The translations under genes and the position numbers were made by a program. The notes beneath the pieces were generated by a model. It was not told the origin of the DNA and searched no databases. It saw only the letters and a list, made by a program, of their open reading frames with translations. A stretch of 64,000 nt of DNA, from positions 868,001-932,000 of the forward strand of contig NZ_MLQQ01000001.1 in the NCBI RefSeq assembly GCF_001865995.1, in the 5' to 3' direction. Each line of letters starts with the position of its first letter. The first letter of the stretch is position 1. Positions 7,686-18,363 of this stretch are shown here, piece by piece. Origin of the DNA: Anaerobacillus arseniciselenatis. GTDB lineage: Bacteria > Bacillota > Bacilli > Bacillales > Anaerobacillaceae.

Positions 7686-8900
7686 ATGAAAGGACATATC
7701 TTCAAAAGAGGGTGCACATGCAAAAAGAAGAGAAAATGTACTTGTGGTGCTAAGTGGGCTTTTGTAGTGGATATCGGGACAGACCCCCTTACTGGCAAAA
7801 GAAAACAGAAGACAAAAAGTGGTTTTCGAAACCAAGAGGAAGCTGAAGCCGCTGCGACTACGCTTATTTATGAGTTAAGCCAAGGAACATATGTGGAAGA
7901 AACGGATCAAACCTTTAGTGACTTTGCAAAAGAGTGGCTTCCCATCTACAGTGAGTCGAAAGAGGTAAAGCCAGGAACCATTCGCGTCCGTCTTCATGAA
8001 ATCGGAAAATTGTTACCCTACTTTGCCCAATTAAAATTAAAAGACATCACAAGAAAAATGTACCAAGATGCTCTTAACGATTTAAAGGAACAAGGGTATT
8101 CCGATAGAACCAGAGAGGGGATTAACCAAACAGGAAGAATGATTTTCCGAAAGGCACTAGAGCTAGAGGTAATTAAGAAAGATCCGACGGAGTTTGCTTA
8201 TGTAAAAAGGGACAAGAAAACGATTGAACAGCTTGAGGAAGAGGAAATTCCCAAATACCTTGAAAAGGAAGAGCTTGCATTGTTTTTAAGAACAGCCAAG
8301 AATTATGGGTTAGAACTCGATTACTTGGTGTTCCTTGTTCTTGCCTACACAGGAATTCGTGTTGGAGAATTGGTCGCTCTTAAGTGGAAGGATATTGATT
8401 TTCTTAATCATACCATCAGCATTACGAAAACGTATTATAATCCAAATAATAATACGAGGAACTATCAGTTAGTAACACCAAAAACAAAAAAGTCACGACG
8501 AAAAATTGTTGTTGATGAAGTGATCATTAACGCGCTAAAAGAACACAAAGAAGTGCAAATGAAAGTCATGGAACATTTAGGTAGTGATTACTACAACCAC
8601 GACTTTATCTTTGCCAAAATGGAAAGGCTACATGGCTATCCTATCGTCATTAAGACTGTGCAAAACCGAATGGCACGGTTACTTGCTTTGGCAGATTTAA
8701 ACCAAGAACTAACACCACACAGTTTAAGACATACGCACACGTCCCTTCTTGCCGAGGCTCGTGTGTCACTGGAACAAATCATGGATCGGCTTGGTCATAC
8801 TGATGACCAAATCACAAAAAATGTGTACCTCCATGTGACGCAAGAAATGAAAAAAGAAGCCTCTCAAAAGTTCAGTGAACTTATGAGAAGCCTCCGTTAA
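7686..8900 (+). CDS. Tyrosine integrase 2 with Cys-rich N-terminus
   Basis: The product is 404 residues. ATG 7686 is chosen because GAAAGCGAGG-N12-ATGAAAGG is shared with integrase 1; the in-frame ATG at 7662 would place that ribosome binding site inside the gene. The N-terminus has C-x-C-x5-C-x-C followed by W-x-FVVDIG, then a core-binding domain and a catalytic domain with TGIRVGEL, HSLRHTH (Arg348), LGH and Tyr381 in VYLHV. It is a clear paralogue of the integrase at 3041. It ends 83 bp from the groEL stop codon, so the 3' end of groEL is the probable integration locus. Two intact integrases imply stacked or composite elements. Confidence 0.92.
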   Translation: MKGHIFKRGCTCKKKRKCTCGAKWAFVVDIGTDPLTGKRKQKTKSGFRNQEEAEAAATTLIYELSQGTYVEETDQTFSDFAKEWLPIYSESKEVKPGTIRVRLHEIGKLLPYFAQLKLKDITRKMYQDALNDLKEQGYSDRTREGINQTGRMIFRKALELEVIKKDPTEFAYVKRDKKTIEQLEEEEIPKYLEKEELALFLRTAKNYGLELDYLVFLVLAYTGIRVGELVALKWKDIDFLNHTISITKTYYNPNNNTRNYQLVTPKTKKSRRKIVVDEVIINALKEHKEVQMKVMEHLGSDYYNHDFIFAKMERLHGYPIVIKTVQNRMARLLALADLNQELTPHSLRHTHTSLLAEARVSLEQIMDRLGHTDDQITKNVYLHVTQEMKKEASQKFSELMRSLR

Positions 8901-8911
8901 TTATCCTCAAT

Positions 8912-8931
8912 GTTAGCAAAATGTTAGCAAA
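8912..8931. repeat. Tandem GTTAGCAAA arm-type repeat beside groEL
   Basis: GTTAGCAAA occurs twice (8912-8920, 8923-8931) with an 11 bp period, just after the integrase 2 stop and before groEL. Such short direct repeats next to int are typical of arm-type integrase sites; I infer that one att site is near here. Confidence 0.45.
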
Positions 8932-8983
8932 CCACTCTCACCTTACTAACAAACCCATTCATACCAAGGGTTCAAGGGGCAGT

Positions 8984-10636
<1,653 letters not shown>

Positions 10637-10757
10637 CTAATTTTCTATGTAGTAGGAATGAGTTCCTACGTATTTTAAAGATACTTTCATAGCTTCTTAT
10701 GTGCTTTTCATGTAAAATAGACTTTTAAAACTATTTACATAAAATTTAGAAACTATA

Positions 10758-11042
10758 TTAGTTAACGATCGCTAATACGTCGTTTTCACGAAGGATTAAG
10801 TATTCTTTACCATCAAGTTTAACTTCAGTGCCTGCGTACTTAGAGTAGATAACCTTATCTCCCTCTTTAAGTTCTAATGCTACACGTTCGCCACTCTCTA
10901 AAATGCGGCCAGAACCTACAGCAACTACACGCCCCTCTTGTGGCTTTTCTTGCGCTGAATCCGGAAGTACGATTCCGCTAGCAGTTTTTTCTTCAGTTTC
11001 TACTTGTTCGATCACAATACGATCACCTAATGGCTTTAACAA
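10758..11042 (-). CDS. groES: GroES, 10-kDa co-chaperonin
   Basis: This 94-residue lid of the GroEL chamber contains [11 protein letters not shown], the mobile loop around [13 protein letters not shown] and a C-terminal [11 protein letters not shown] 11042 is the likely start: GGGAGG lies nine bases upstream and the product then begins MLKPLGDRI, as in other bacilli. A TTG at 11051 would touch the ribosome binding site. It is the first gene of the groESL operon. Confidence 0.97.
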   Translation of the reverse strand: MLKPLGDRIVIEQVETEEKTASGIVLPDSAQEKPQEGRVVAVGSGRILESGERVALELKEGDKVIYSKYAGTEVKLDGKEYLILRENDVLAIVN

Positions 11043-11080
11043 GGAAAACAACCTCCCTCATTTAACTTATTTTTTAGTTA

Positions 11081-11107
11081 TTAGCACTCAGGTCTTACGA
11101 GTGCTAA
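11081..11107 (-). promoter_or_regulatory. CIRCE operator of groESL (HrcA site)
   Basis: TTAGCACTC-N9-GAGTGCTAA is a perfect match to the CIRCE consensus, placed just downstream of the groES promoter and upstream of the ribosome binding site. HrcA binding here represses groESL until heat shock. Confidence 0.98.
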
Positions 11108-11117
11108 CACAATTATT

Positions 11118-11146
11118 ATGATAATCATTTCAATTCTATTTTGCAA
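11118..11146 (-). promoter_or_regulatory. SigA promoter of groESL
   Basis: On the minus strand TTGCAA (11141-11146) and TATCAT (11118-11123) are 17 bp apart, ending 11 bp before CIRCE, the standard arrangement. Confidence 0.75.
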
Positions 11147-11308
11147 GTATTTTTACTAATTTTTTAGAAAAACTTGGCTTTACCTTCAATTATAGAGATA
11201 ACCTTCATTTTTCTTAAACAATTACAAAATAACGTTAAAAACTAGTGATAGTGAACTTGAAAAATTATCCTTCATTAATTTTGACCTTTTATAGTATATT
11301 TATACGAG

Positions 11309-11420
11309 TGAATTTCATAATTACCTAAATTGAGCCATATCAAACTATATGTAGTTGCGAGCGGTTTAACGCAACTACATATAGTTACTTAATGGCGTTA
11401 ATAATGAATTATGAAATTCA
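11309..11420. repeat. MITE-like palindromic repeat, copy A
   Basis: The 112 bp element is bounded by 14 bp terminal inverted repeats TGAATTTCATAATT/AATTATGAAATTCA, with an inner hairpin (ACTATATGTAGTTGCG ... CGCAACTACATATAGT). It is related to copies at 26696 and 62689, of which it is the most diverged. It holds no coding capacity. It lies between groES and ydiL. Confidence 0.85.
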
Positions 11421-11504
11421 TTATTACAGAGTCGTTTTAAGATTTTTATAATGCTTTTTATCCATAAATTAAAGAGTTTTGTGTTAAAATTATAGAAGTG
11501 ATTT

Positions 11505-11790
11505 TAGTTGGATTGTTGGTTTGTTGGTTTGTGGCTAGTTGGTTAGGACCTTCGCCCAACTTTTCATATTAGATAGTGACGATATGTCGTCAGGCGGGTT
11601 TTGTATGAAAAAGGCGGATGATTTCGTGAACGAGCCTCTGAGATTCGTTAGAAGGTCACAGCGATGAGAAGGAAATCATCCGCCTTTTCCGTATTAGAAA
11701 GAGGTGCTCATGCGGTTACTCGTCGCAAAGCTACATGGAGTAATCTCAAAGCTGTAATCCATGGTGTGATTGGGTCAGTAGCTATCTTAT
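11505..11790. repeat. Composite intergenic repeat upstream of ydiL
   Basis: It begins with GTTGGTTT iterations, then a GACGA/TCGTC hairpin inside CGCC/GGCG, then a strong 14 bp stem AAGGCGGATGATTT (11611-11624) / AAATCATCCGCCTT (11673-11686). The tail (GGTTACTCGTCGCAAAGCT) resembles part of the repeat at 46021. The GTTGGTTT part has a relative in reverse orientation at about 34985-35060. No gene is visible; it could be a palindromic repeat cluster or an untranslated regulatory RNA. Confidence 0.5.
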
Positions 11791-11844
11791 CGAGTTTCTC
11801 AAACAAATTCTTACAATTATAAATTTTAAAAAGGAGTTTTCAAT

Positions 11845-12558
11845 TTGACAAAAAGGTACTGGTTAGTCTTACTAACTTATATTTTAATGCAGTTATCAGC
11901 TATTATCGGTATTCCAATTTTAATGCTAATGGGAATGGATGAAAAGCAAATACCGGGAATTTGGACTTTATTTAGTTTTTCTACTGGTTTAATCATAATT
12001 TTACTTCTGTTAAGACAAGATATGAAAGATCGTCACTTAGTCCGTGACCGCAGTACGAGAAGCGATGCTATTCTATGGGGATTTACTGGTATTTTTATGG
12101 CATTCGCCGCCCAATACTTTGCCGTTCTTATTGAAATGAGTGTTTTTGGAATCGAACCTGGATCTGAAAATACCGAAATGATCGTTGAAATGGCAAAAGC
12201 AACCCCGGCTCTAATTTTAGTCGTAGCAGTCATTGGTCCAATCTTAGAAGAAATTATTTTCCGAATGATTATTTTCGGAAGCCTTTATAAACGTTTCAAC
12301 TTCTGGATTGCCGCCATTTTTAGTTCAGTCATTTTTGCGGCTGTTCATATGGATTTTGAGCATTTACTCGTCTATACATTTATGGGGATCGTCTTTGCTT
12401 TCCTATATGTGAAAACAAAGCGCATTATCGTACCGATCATCGCACACGTTGCCTTAAATAGCTTTGTTATGATCGTTCAAGTTATTTTTGGAGATCAACT
12501 TTTAGAGCTACAAAGAAATTTAGAGGAAATGCAAGGATTTATTGGAGGACTATTTTAA
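11845..12558 (+). CDS. ydiL: CPBP-family intramembrane metalloprotease YdiL
   Basis: This 237-residue multi-spanning membrane protein of the CAAX protease and bacteriocin-processing family begins with TTG 11845 after AAGGAG. It shows the Rce1-type motifs EEIIFR (Glu-Glu-x3-Arg), FAAVHMDFEHL and HVALN, which bind the catalytic metal in the membrane. It is adjacent to ydiK and divergent from groESL, as in B. subtilis. Its natural substrate is not known. Confidence 0.88.
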   Translation: MTKRYWLVLLTYILMQLSAIIGIPILMLMGMDEKQIPGIWTLFSFSTGLIIILLLLRQDMKDRHLVRDRSTRSDAILWGFTGIFMAFAAQYFAVLIEMSVFGIEPGSENTEMIVEMAKATPALILVVAVIGPILEEIIFRMIIFGSLYKRFNFWIAAIFSSVIFAAVHMDFEHLLVYTFMGIVFAFLYVKTKRIIVPIIAHVALNSFVMIVQVIFGDQLLELQRNLEEMQGFIGGLF

Positions 12559-12759
12559 ATGAAATCACCGCGTTTTTGGGGTTATATGTATCTTTTTATG
12601 GGTTTTAGTTTTGTTTATTTAGCCATTCAACAAAGTAGCCGTTCTGGCACATTTGACCTGTTCACAATCGCTTTAATGGCCATCGCTGCTTACGATTTCA
12701 TGATCGGAATAAGGTATTTAACACTAAAGCCAAAAACAACCGAAAAAAAAGATGATTAA
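12559..12759 (+). CDS. ydiK: YdiK-type small membrane protein (DUF4305)
   Basis: This 66-residue protein has two hydrophobic segments (about residues 7-24 and 34-52) and a charged C-terminal tail. Its ATG directly follows the ydiL stop, so the two are cotranscribed. Size and position match B. subtilis YdiK, whose function is unknown. Confidence 0.75.
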   Translation: MKSPRFWGYMYLFMGFSFVYLAIQQSSRSGTFDLFTIALMAIAAYDFMIGIRYLTLKPKTTEKKDD

Positions 12760-12833
12760 CATTTGTTGCATAAACGAATAATACACTAGCTTTATTAAAT
12801 AATCTCACCAACAAGTGAGTTATTTCTTCAAAA

Positions 12834-12871
12834 AAAGGATCGTCAAGCCTCGAACAGGTAGACGATCCTTT
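12834..12871. terminator. Bidirectional terminator, ydiK / thiH
   Basis: AAAGGATCGTC (12834-12844) pairs with GACGATCCTTT (12861-12871), flanked by A and T runs, between convergent ydiK and thiH. Confidence 0.85.
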
Positions 12872-12883
12872 CTTTATAATCCA

Positions 12884-13990
12884 CTATACTAAAAGCTCCC
12901 AATCCTTCAAAACAGGTTGGTAACCTTTCTCTTTAATCATCTTTTGAATTTCTTCTAAAGAACGCTCATCGGATATGTCGAATTGAGCTTGACCTGTATC
13001 ACATTGTGAATACCCACCAACCTCAGTACTCGCACCAGCCGACATTTTTGTCACCCCTAAATAAATCAAGTTGTCACGTAATTCTTGAGGTTCTCTTGTC
13101 GATAACGTAATACCTGATCTTGGTAAAAATAATCGAAATGCGGTAATTGCCTGAACGAGATGACGGTCTTCTACGATCTCTGGAGGTTGGAATTCTCCTA
13201 TATGAGGGCGCATTCGTGGCAATGAAAGACTAATTTCTGCATCTAAATATTTAGATTGTAAATATTTCGCATGCATTGCGGTAAAGTATGCTTCTTTACG
13301 CCAATTTTCTAACCCTAAAAGCGCACCGATATTTACTTGTCGGATCCCTGCCTCACAACCACGTTCCGGTGTGTCCATTCGATAACGATAATCACGCTTA
13401 GGTCCTTTTACATGAATCGATTTATACATATCCTCATTGTATACTTCTTGGTATACCGTAAGTCCATCAATTCCTGCATCGACAAGCTGCTTATATTCAT
13501 CCGTATCAAGGGGGTTAATTTCAATTGCTACCGACGGAAAATATTTTTTTAATACACGAACAGCATCTGCAATATAAGCAACTGGTGTGTGTACTTTCGA
13601 TTCACCGGTAAGTATTAAAATATGTTTTAACCCTTTTTCTGATAGTGCTTTTGCCTCAACCTCGATTTCTTCCATCGAAAGTTTTTTGCGCTCAAATTGA
13701 TTCGTAACACTAAAGCTGCAATACGTGCAAAGGTTAACACAATGATCGGCAATATAAATAGGATTGAACAACATAATCGTTTTACCAAAATGCTGGACCG
13801 TTAATTCATGTGATCTTTGGGCCATTTCTTCTAAAAAGTTTTCTGCCGCTGGAGATAACAGTGCTAGTAAATCATCGCTATCGAGTCTTCTTTTGCTTAA
13901 AGCTCTTTTAACATCTGCTTCAGTAAAATCCTGAAAATATTGATCTAAAGGTAACTCCTTTAGCTTTTCATATTCATAATAAAAACTCAC
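12884..13990 (-). CDS. thiH: 2-iminoacetate synthase ThiH (radical SAM tyrosine lyase)
   Basis: ThiH cleaves L-tyrosine with S-adenosylmethionine to give dehydroglycine for the thiazole ring of thiamine, the oxygen-independent alternative to ThiO. GTG 13990 is preferred (368 residues, family ~370), with GGAAGGAG seven bases upstream; frame extension to 14104 would read a repeat. The radical SAM cluster motif is CVNLCTYC (Cx3Cx2C), followed by the BATS-type C-terminus with GASTEVGGYS. It lies downstream of thiG, separated by a 140 bp palindromic repeat, under the TPP riboswitch. B. subtilis uses ThiO instead, so ThiH suits an anaerobic lifestyle. Confidence 0.95.
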   Translation of the reverse strand: MSFYYEYEKLKELPLDQYFQDFTEADVKRALSKRRLDSDDLLALLSPAAENFLEEMAQRSHELTVQHFGKTIMLFNPIYIADHCVNLCTYCSFSVTNQFERKKLSMEEIEVEAKALSEKGLKHILILTGESKVHTPVAYIADAVRVLKKYFPSVAIEINPLDTDEYKQLVDAGIDGLTVYQEVYNEDMYKSIHVKGPKRDYRYRMDTPERGCEAGIRQVNIGALLGLENWRKEAYFTAMHAKYLQSKYLDAEISLSLPRMRPHIGEFQPPEIVEDRHLVQAITAFRLFLPRSGITLSTREPQELRDNLIYLGVTKMSAGASTEVGGYSQCDTGQAQFDISDERSLEEIQKMIKEKGYQPVLKDWELLV

Positions 13991-14010
13991 GAAAAAACTC
14001 CTTCCTTTTT

Positions 14011-14148
14011 CAGTTTTGAGTTTTGAGTTGGTGAAAGCTATGCTCCGGAGTGAAAAATAATTGGAAAACTGCTCTTCACATGACAGGCAAATACTTCGAA
14101 GCATACCCTATAAATAACTCAAAACTCAACATTCAACACTCAAAACTA
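14011..14148. repeat. TTTTGAG-type palindromic repeat between thiG and thiH
   Basis: The left arm has AGTTTTGAGTTTTGAG and the right arm CTCAAAACTCAA...ACTCAAAACT, around a core with CTCCGGAG and CTTCGAAG. A sister copy is at 20293-20463, and heptad CAAAACT arrays occur near 34280 and 29290. It would form a large hairpin in the thiGH transcript. Confidence 0.7.
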
Positions 14149-14151
14149 TAA

Positions 14152-14925
14152 TTAATTTGATAAAAACCCAGTTAATGGCGATGACGCTACTGCTCGTTTC
14201 GTTACTCCACCAACACCAGATAAGTATGCGGCGCGACCTGCTTCTACTGCATTTTTAAATGCTTCACCCATAACGATAGGATCACCTGCTGTAGCAATAG
14301 CTGTATTGACTAACACCGCATCAGCTCCTAACTCCATCGCTTCACAAGCTTGTGATGGTTTACCGATTCCTGCATCAACGATGACTGGCTTTTCACACTC
14401 ATCAATTAAGATCTCAATAAGTTCTTTCGTCTTTAATCCTCTATTTGTACCAATTGGCGCTCCTAGTGGCATCACTGCTGCGGCACCTACTTCTTCTAAT
14501 TTTTTGGCTACCATTAAATCTGGACTCATATATGGTAAAACGATAAATCCTTCTTTCGCTAAAATTTCTGTCGCTTTAATTGTTTCATAGTTATCTGGAA
14601 GTAAGTATTTTTGGTCGGATATCACTTCGATTTTAATCCAATTACCCATACCAGCCGCTCTAGCAAGTCTTGCAATTCGTACCGCTTCCTCAGCAGTTCT
14701 TGCTCCAGATGTGTTCGGTAAAAGAATCATATCTTTAGGAATATACTTCATAATGTTTTCTTGACTTGTTTCAAAATCAACGCGACGCATCGCTACTGTA
14801 ATTACTTGTGACTGTGAAGAATTAATTACATCAGGAATTATCGCGTCATCATTAAATTTCCCTGTACCAATTAAAAGGCGACTATTTAGTTCAACCCCAC
14901 CGATATTTAATAAATCTTTTGCCAT
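14152..14925 (-). CDS. thiG: Thiazole synthase ThiG
   Basis: This 257-residue TIM-barrel enzyme condenses deoxyxylulose phosphate, dehydroglycine and ThiS-thiocarboxylate sulfur into thiazole phosphate. Typical features are the [16 protein letters not shown] start, the Schiff-base Lys region NWIKIEV, and [15 protein letters not shown] precedes ATG 14925. It is the first gene after the TPP riboswitch. No thiS or thiF is visible nearby, so the sulfur carrier must be encoded elsewhere. Confidence 0.96.
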   Translation of the reverse strand: MAKDLLNIGGVELNSRLLIGTGKFNDDAIIPDVINSSQSQVITVAMRRVDFETSQENIMKYIPKDMILLPNTSGARTAEEAVRIARLARAAGMGNWIKIEVISDQKYLLPDNYETIKATEILAKEGFIVLPYMSPDLMVAKKLEEVGAAAVMPLGAPIGTNRGLKTKELIEILIDECEKPVIVDAGIGKPSQACEAMELGADAVLVNTAIATAGDPIVMGEAFKNAVEAGRAAYLSGVGGVTKRAVASSPLTGFLSN

Positions 14926-14996
14926 TTTTTCTCCTCCTTATTTAGAAAAGCGTAAGCTAGACAGCTTTCCTTGTTCCTAAATTTTGTTTAAACAAC

Positions 14997-15026
14997 GAAA
15001 AAGACCACATCATACACGATGCGGCC
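14997..15026 (-). terminator. Expression-platform terminator of the TPP riboswitch
   Basis: On the minus strand GGCCGCATC pairs with GATGTGGTC (with G-U pairs) and is followed by TTTTTC, about 30 bases after the aptamer and before thiG. It suggests transcriptional attenuation when TPP is bound. Confidence 0.75.
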
Positions 15027-15059
15027 TAAAAAGACATGTTTTAAAAGTACATAGAATAG

Positions 15060-15150
15060 TCTTCCCTCCGCTGGTATGATCCAGATCAGGTTTAAACGGT
15101 CTGTGACAGATCAGTCAACTTCTCAACCTAGTCTTCTAGGCTCCCGCAAC
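15060..15150 (-). promoter_or_regulatory. TPP riboswitch aptamer (THI element)
   Basis: The minus strand reads GGGAGCC...GGTTGAGA and then CCTGATCTGGATCATACCAG with CGGAGGGAAG, the conserved thi-box core. It controls thiG-thiH. A TATGAT at 15171-15176 is the probable -10 upstream. Confidence 0.95.
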
Positions 15151-15257
15151 TGTGAAATATTGTTTTTTCTATCATAACATAGATTACGAATTTTTAAATA
15201 GTATTGTATTAAGGAATTTTCCATATGGTGTCTCCACTTTTCGAAAAATCTCTTATC

Positions 15258-16679
15258 TTACGCTGAAAGGGAATCTTTCTTTTCAAGTTTTTCTGATTCT
15301 TTTCCAAGTAACCAACCAAAAGGAATTGTTACTACCGCAATGATCCCAAGAATAATAAACCCTTCGTTAATTGCTTGCAGACTAGCTTGTTCCATCGTTT
15401 CTACATTCGCATAAACTTGCACACGACGGACTTCATAAAAAATTGAAATAAATACAATCCCTAAAGCAGAGCTCATTTGCCGTAATACATTGTTCATTGC
15501 CGAACCTCTTGAAATAAATTGGTCGGGAATTGCATTCATGCCTGCCGTTTGTGCTGGCATTGTTGAAAAACCTTGGCCGACGCCACGTAGTGCCATTAAA
15601 ACAAAGATAGCAGCAAGTGACGTCTCCATAGATGTGAATCCTAATGCTAAAGTAGCAATCGCAGTCACTACTAAGCCACTCGTTACAACTAATAAAGGTC
15701 CTTTACGATCAAGCAATCTCCCACCGATCGTCATGAAAATCCCTGTACATAGAGCTGCGGGTAAGAAGATTAACCCGGTAATAATGGCCCCTAAACCGTA
15801 TACATGTTGTATGAGTAATGGAATGAGGAAAATCCCGCCAAACAACGCTAATGACGTTGAAATGGCAACCCAGACACTGTACGTAAAAGCTTTATTTTTA
15901 AAGATCGATAAATCAAGTAAAGGTTGTTCAATTCTGTTTTCAATTTTCACGAAAATAAATAGTGAAATAAAGCCAAATACAATTAACCCGATATTTAAAG
16001 GTTCAGTAAAATGCTCAAGTGCTGAAATTCTACCTAAAGCAAATAAAATAGCTCCAACCCCTGCTGTAACCGTTACAAATCCCCATTTATCAAAGGAAAT
16101 GCCATTTACTTTATTCGTATTTTTTAAGTACATTGCTCCAATGACTAACCCTAGTAACCCTGTTGGTACATTAAATAAAAATAGCCATTGCCAGCTTCCA
16201 GTCTCAATAATAAAACCTCCGACAGTTGGACCGATGGTTGGTGCCATCATTGCTGCAATTCCCCAAATACCTGTAGCAAGTCCACGCTCGTTTCTTGGGA
16301 ACGCCTCAAAGATTAGCGCCATTGATAATGGCATCATTAATCCACCTGCAACCCCTTGGAGTCCACGGAAAAAGATTAACGAATTTAAATCCCAAGAAAA
16401 CGACCCTAACGTTGAGCCAGTAATAAAAATAAGTAACCCGATTAAATATAATTTTTTCTTACCATATTTATCACCTAAATAACCTGTGAGTGGCATTGTC
16501 ACACCCATCGTTACCATAAAAATCGTGATAACCCAGCCGGTTGATACAGCATCAGCATCAAACACCTTCATTAAGTGAGGAACGGCGGGATTCAACATAC
16601 TATTATTTAATATTATTGTAAAAGTTCCTAATAACACCGCGATCACGACAAGCCATTTTTCAGGAAACAATTTTCGCAT
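15258..16679 (-). CDS. MFS drug exporter of the DHA2 (EmrB/QacA) family
   Basis: This 473-residue membrane protein has about 14 predicted membrane segments. Visible motifs are motif A-like GYLGDKYGKKKLY after TM2, motif C-like GPTVGGFI in TM5, and RGVGQGFSTMP. ATG 16679 has AAAGGA at good spacing; a TTG two codons earlier is too close. It is probably a proton-driven multidrug exporter; the substrate cannot be read from sequence. It is a single-gene unit between the thiG riboswitch and rex. Confidence 0.88.
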   Translation of the reverse strand: MRKLFPEKWLVVIAVLLGTFTIILNNSMLNPAVPHLMKVFDADAVSTGWVITIFMVTMGVTMPLTGYLGDKYGKKKLYLIGLLIFITGSTLGSFSWDLNSLIFFRGLQGVAGGLMMPLSMALIFEAFPRNERGLATGIWGIAAMMAPTIGPTVGGFIIETGSWQWLFLFNVPTGLLGLVIGAMYLKNTNKVNGISFDKWGFVTVTAGVGAILFALGRISALEHFTEPLNIGLIVFGFISLFIFVKIENRIEQPLLDLSIFKNKAFTYSVWVAISTSLALFGGIFLIPLLIQHVYGLGAIITGLIFLPAALCTGIFMTIGGRLLDRKGPLLVVTSGLVVTAIATLALGFTSMETSLAAIFVLMALRGVGQGFSTMPAQTAGMNAIPDQFISRGSAMNNVLRQMSSALGIVFISIFYEVRRVQVYANVETMEQASLQAINEGFIILGIIAVVTIPFGWLLGKESEKLEKKDSLSA

Positions 16680-16746
16680 GATCAAATTCCTTTCGTTTAT
16701 CGAAATACATCCCCTTTACTATACCACAATCTGTTAGCAAATTGAA

Positions 16747-16776
16747 TAGAAAAAACCACGAGGAATACTCGTGGTT
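16747..16776 (-). terminator. Terminator of rex
   Basis: AACCACGAG/CTCGTGGTT stem followed on the minus strand by TTTTTTCT. It overlaps the rex stop codon. Confidence 0.85.
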
Positions 16777-17409
16777 ACATTGGATAATGCTTTAAAAAGT
16801 AAATTAATGATTGCAATTCTACTGACAAATCAATGTGATGAACCCTTACATTTTTCGGTACTGATAATCTTGCAGGCGTAAAGTTTAAAATTCCTTTAAC
16901 ACCTTTAGCGACTAGACGATCGGCAACTTTTTGTGCAACTGCCGAAGGAACTGTTAAAATGGCTACCGAGATACTTGGATCTAACTTTTCCTCTAAATCA
17001 TCTAAATGATAAATTGGGACACTGCCTAGCTCTGAGCCAACCTTACTTTCATCTACATCAAAAGCCATTTCAATTTTTGTACTATTATTTTTCGAAAAGT
17101 TATAATGTAAAAATGCGGTACCTAAATTACCGACTCCGATTAACGATACTTTAGTTACTTCATCTTGATCTAACGTTTTTCTAAAAAAAGTTAATAAGTA
17201 ATTTACATTGTACCCATAACCTTTTTTCCTAATGCACCAAAGTATGAAAAGTCTCGTCGAATTGTTGCTGAATCTACCTTCACCGCTTCACTTAACTCGG
17301 AAGATGATACTCTGTGTTTACCTGAAGCTTGTAAGTTTTCTAAAAAACGATAATACAAAGGTAAGCGTTTCGCTGTTGCTTGAGGTATTTTTGTTTGATC
17401 GATATTCAT
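16775..17409 (-). pseudogene. rex: Redox-sensing repressor Rex, single-base frameshift
   Basis: Rex senses NADH/NAD and represses fermentation and anaerobic respiration genes. ATG 17409 follows GGAGG; the N-terminal winged helix ([37 protein letters not shown]) reads correctly to an AAAAAA run at about 17225-17230. There the frame slips to VMGTM and a stop. Reading with one extra A restores [13 protein letters not shown] and the Rossmann motif GVGNLGTA, and continues to the stop at 16775, giving the normal 211 residues. The rest of the gene is undamaged, so a homopolymer sequencing error or very recent mutation is likeliest. The neighbours moaC and ydiF match B. subtilis. Confidence 0.85.
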
Positions 17410-17620
17410 TATCTGCCTCCAACCTGTACCTTTCTGGATAAAGGGCAAAACTAAATTATGGGTGTGAAAATACCCATTTTCTATCCTCATCATTTCTTGT
17501 TACATTGTATACCATTTCACACAAGCACTTTAGAAAAACTTGGCTCTTCGCCAAACCTTTTCAACATAAAAAACATCCTAAACTTCCGGCCTTTTTCCCC
17601 TTTATACGGTACATAACTTT

Positions 17621-18115
17621 TTAATCTAACGGTTTCTCTCTTTTAAAATCTCCACTTTTTCCACCTGTTTTTTCCACTAAATATGTAGGGCCTATTATCA
17701 TCCCTTTATCAACCGCTTTACACATATCATAAACAGTTAAAGCTACTGCGGAAGCTGCCGTTAATGCTTCCATCTCTACTCCAGTACTTCCTTTTGTTTT
17801 TACTTTCACAAAAATATTCAGTATATGACTTGTTGCTTTTTCGGACCATTCAAATGTAACGTCAACACCTGTTAACGCTAATGGATGACACATCGGAATC
17901 CAATCAGCGGTTTTTTTCGCAGCCATTACCCCTGCTACTTGAGCTACACCTAAAACATCGCCTTTCCCGATAGAACCTTCCTGAATTTTCTCAAAAATCT
18001 CCTTATTTACTTCCACACTCGTTCGTGCTAAAGCGGTTCTAACTGTCTCATTCTTCTCCGAAATATCTACCATTTTTGCGCGACCTTGTTCATTAAAATG
18101 CGTAAACGATGACAT
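17621..18115 (-). CDS. moaC: Cyclic pyranopterin monophosphate synthase MoaC
   Basis: This 164-residue enzyme of molybdenum cofactor synthesis works after MoaA. ATG 18115 lies ten bases after AAAGGGG; a TTG two codons upstream is less well spaced. Family motifs are [30 protein letters not shown] (conserved Cys-His), [17 protein letters not shown]-like and [10 protein letters not shown]. It sits next to rex and divergent from ydiF, as in B. subtilis. Confidence 0.96.
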   Translation of the reverse strand: MSSFTHFNEQGRAKMVDISEKNETVRTALARTSVEVNKEIFEKIQEGSIGKGDVLGVAQVAGVMAAKKTADWIPMCHPLALTGVDVTFEWSEKATSHILNIFVKVKTKGSTGVEMEALTAASAVALTVYDMCKAVDKGMIIGPTYLVEKTGGKSGDFKREKPLD

Positions 18116-18286
18116 AATCAAATGTCCCCTTTCATTTCATACAAATATATTGTACACTATTTTGTCAATTTTGTAACCGTTTCAAAAGTTGTTACATAAA
18201 TGTAATATCTCTTTTTTCCTATATAATGTCCGTTTCGCTAGTAACAATAGATGTATTTTGTATTGGCAGTTTCATTGCTTGTCCCG

Positions 18287-18314
18287 TTGCGATTCGGTAC
18301 ACTAATTGTATGAT
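18287..18314 (+). promoter_or_regulatory. Possible promoter of the ABC-F gene
   Basis: TTGCGA (18287-18292) and TATGAT (18309-18314) are 16 bp apart, about 50 bp before the ABC-F start. Confidence 0.4.
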
Positions 18315-18363
18315 TATACTTTATTAAAATATGTAATGCCACTTTAGGTTAGGATGATGAAAA

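Noticed and set aside
1-8983. Complete prophage
   Set aside because: Only recombinases, small HTH genes and the GTPase operon are present; no capsid, tail, terminase or lysis genes.
16775-17409. Programmed frameshifting in rex
   Set aside because: Only a run of six A is present without a clear stimulatory element, and Rex is not known to use recoding; error or mutation is simpler.
17203-17493. Rex fragment read as a separate intact short protein
   Set aside because: The frame continues as Rex after adding one base in the A run; upstream residues before 17409 are non-homologous and lack a ribosome binding site.
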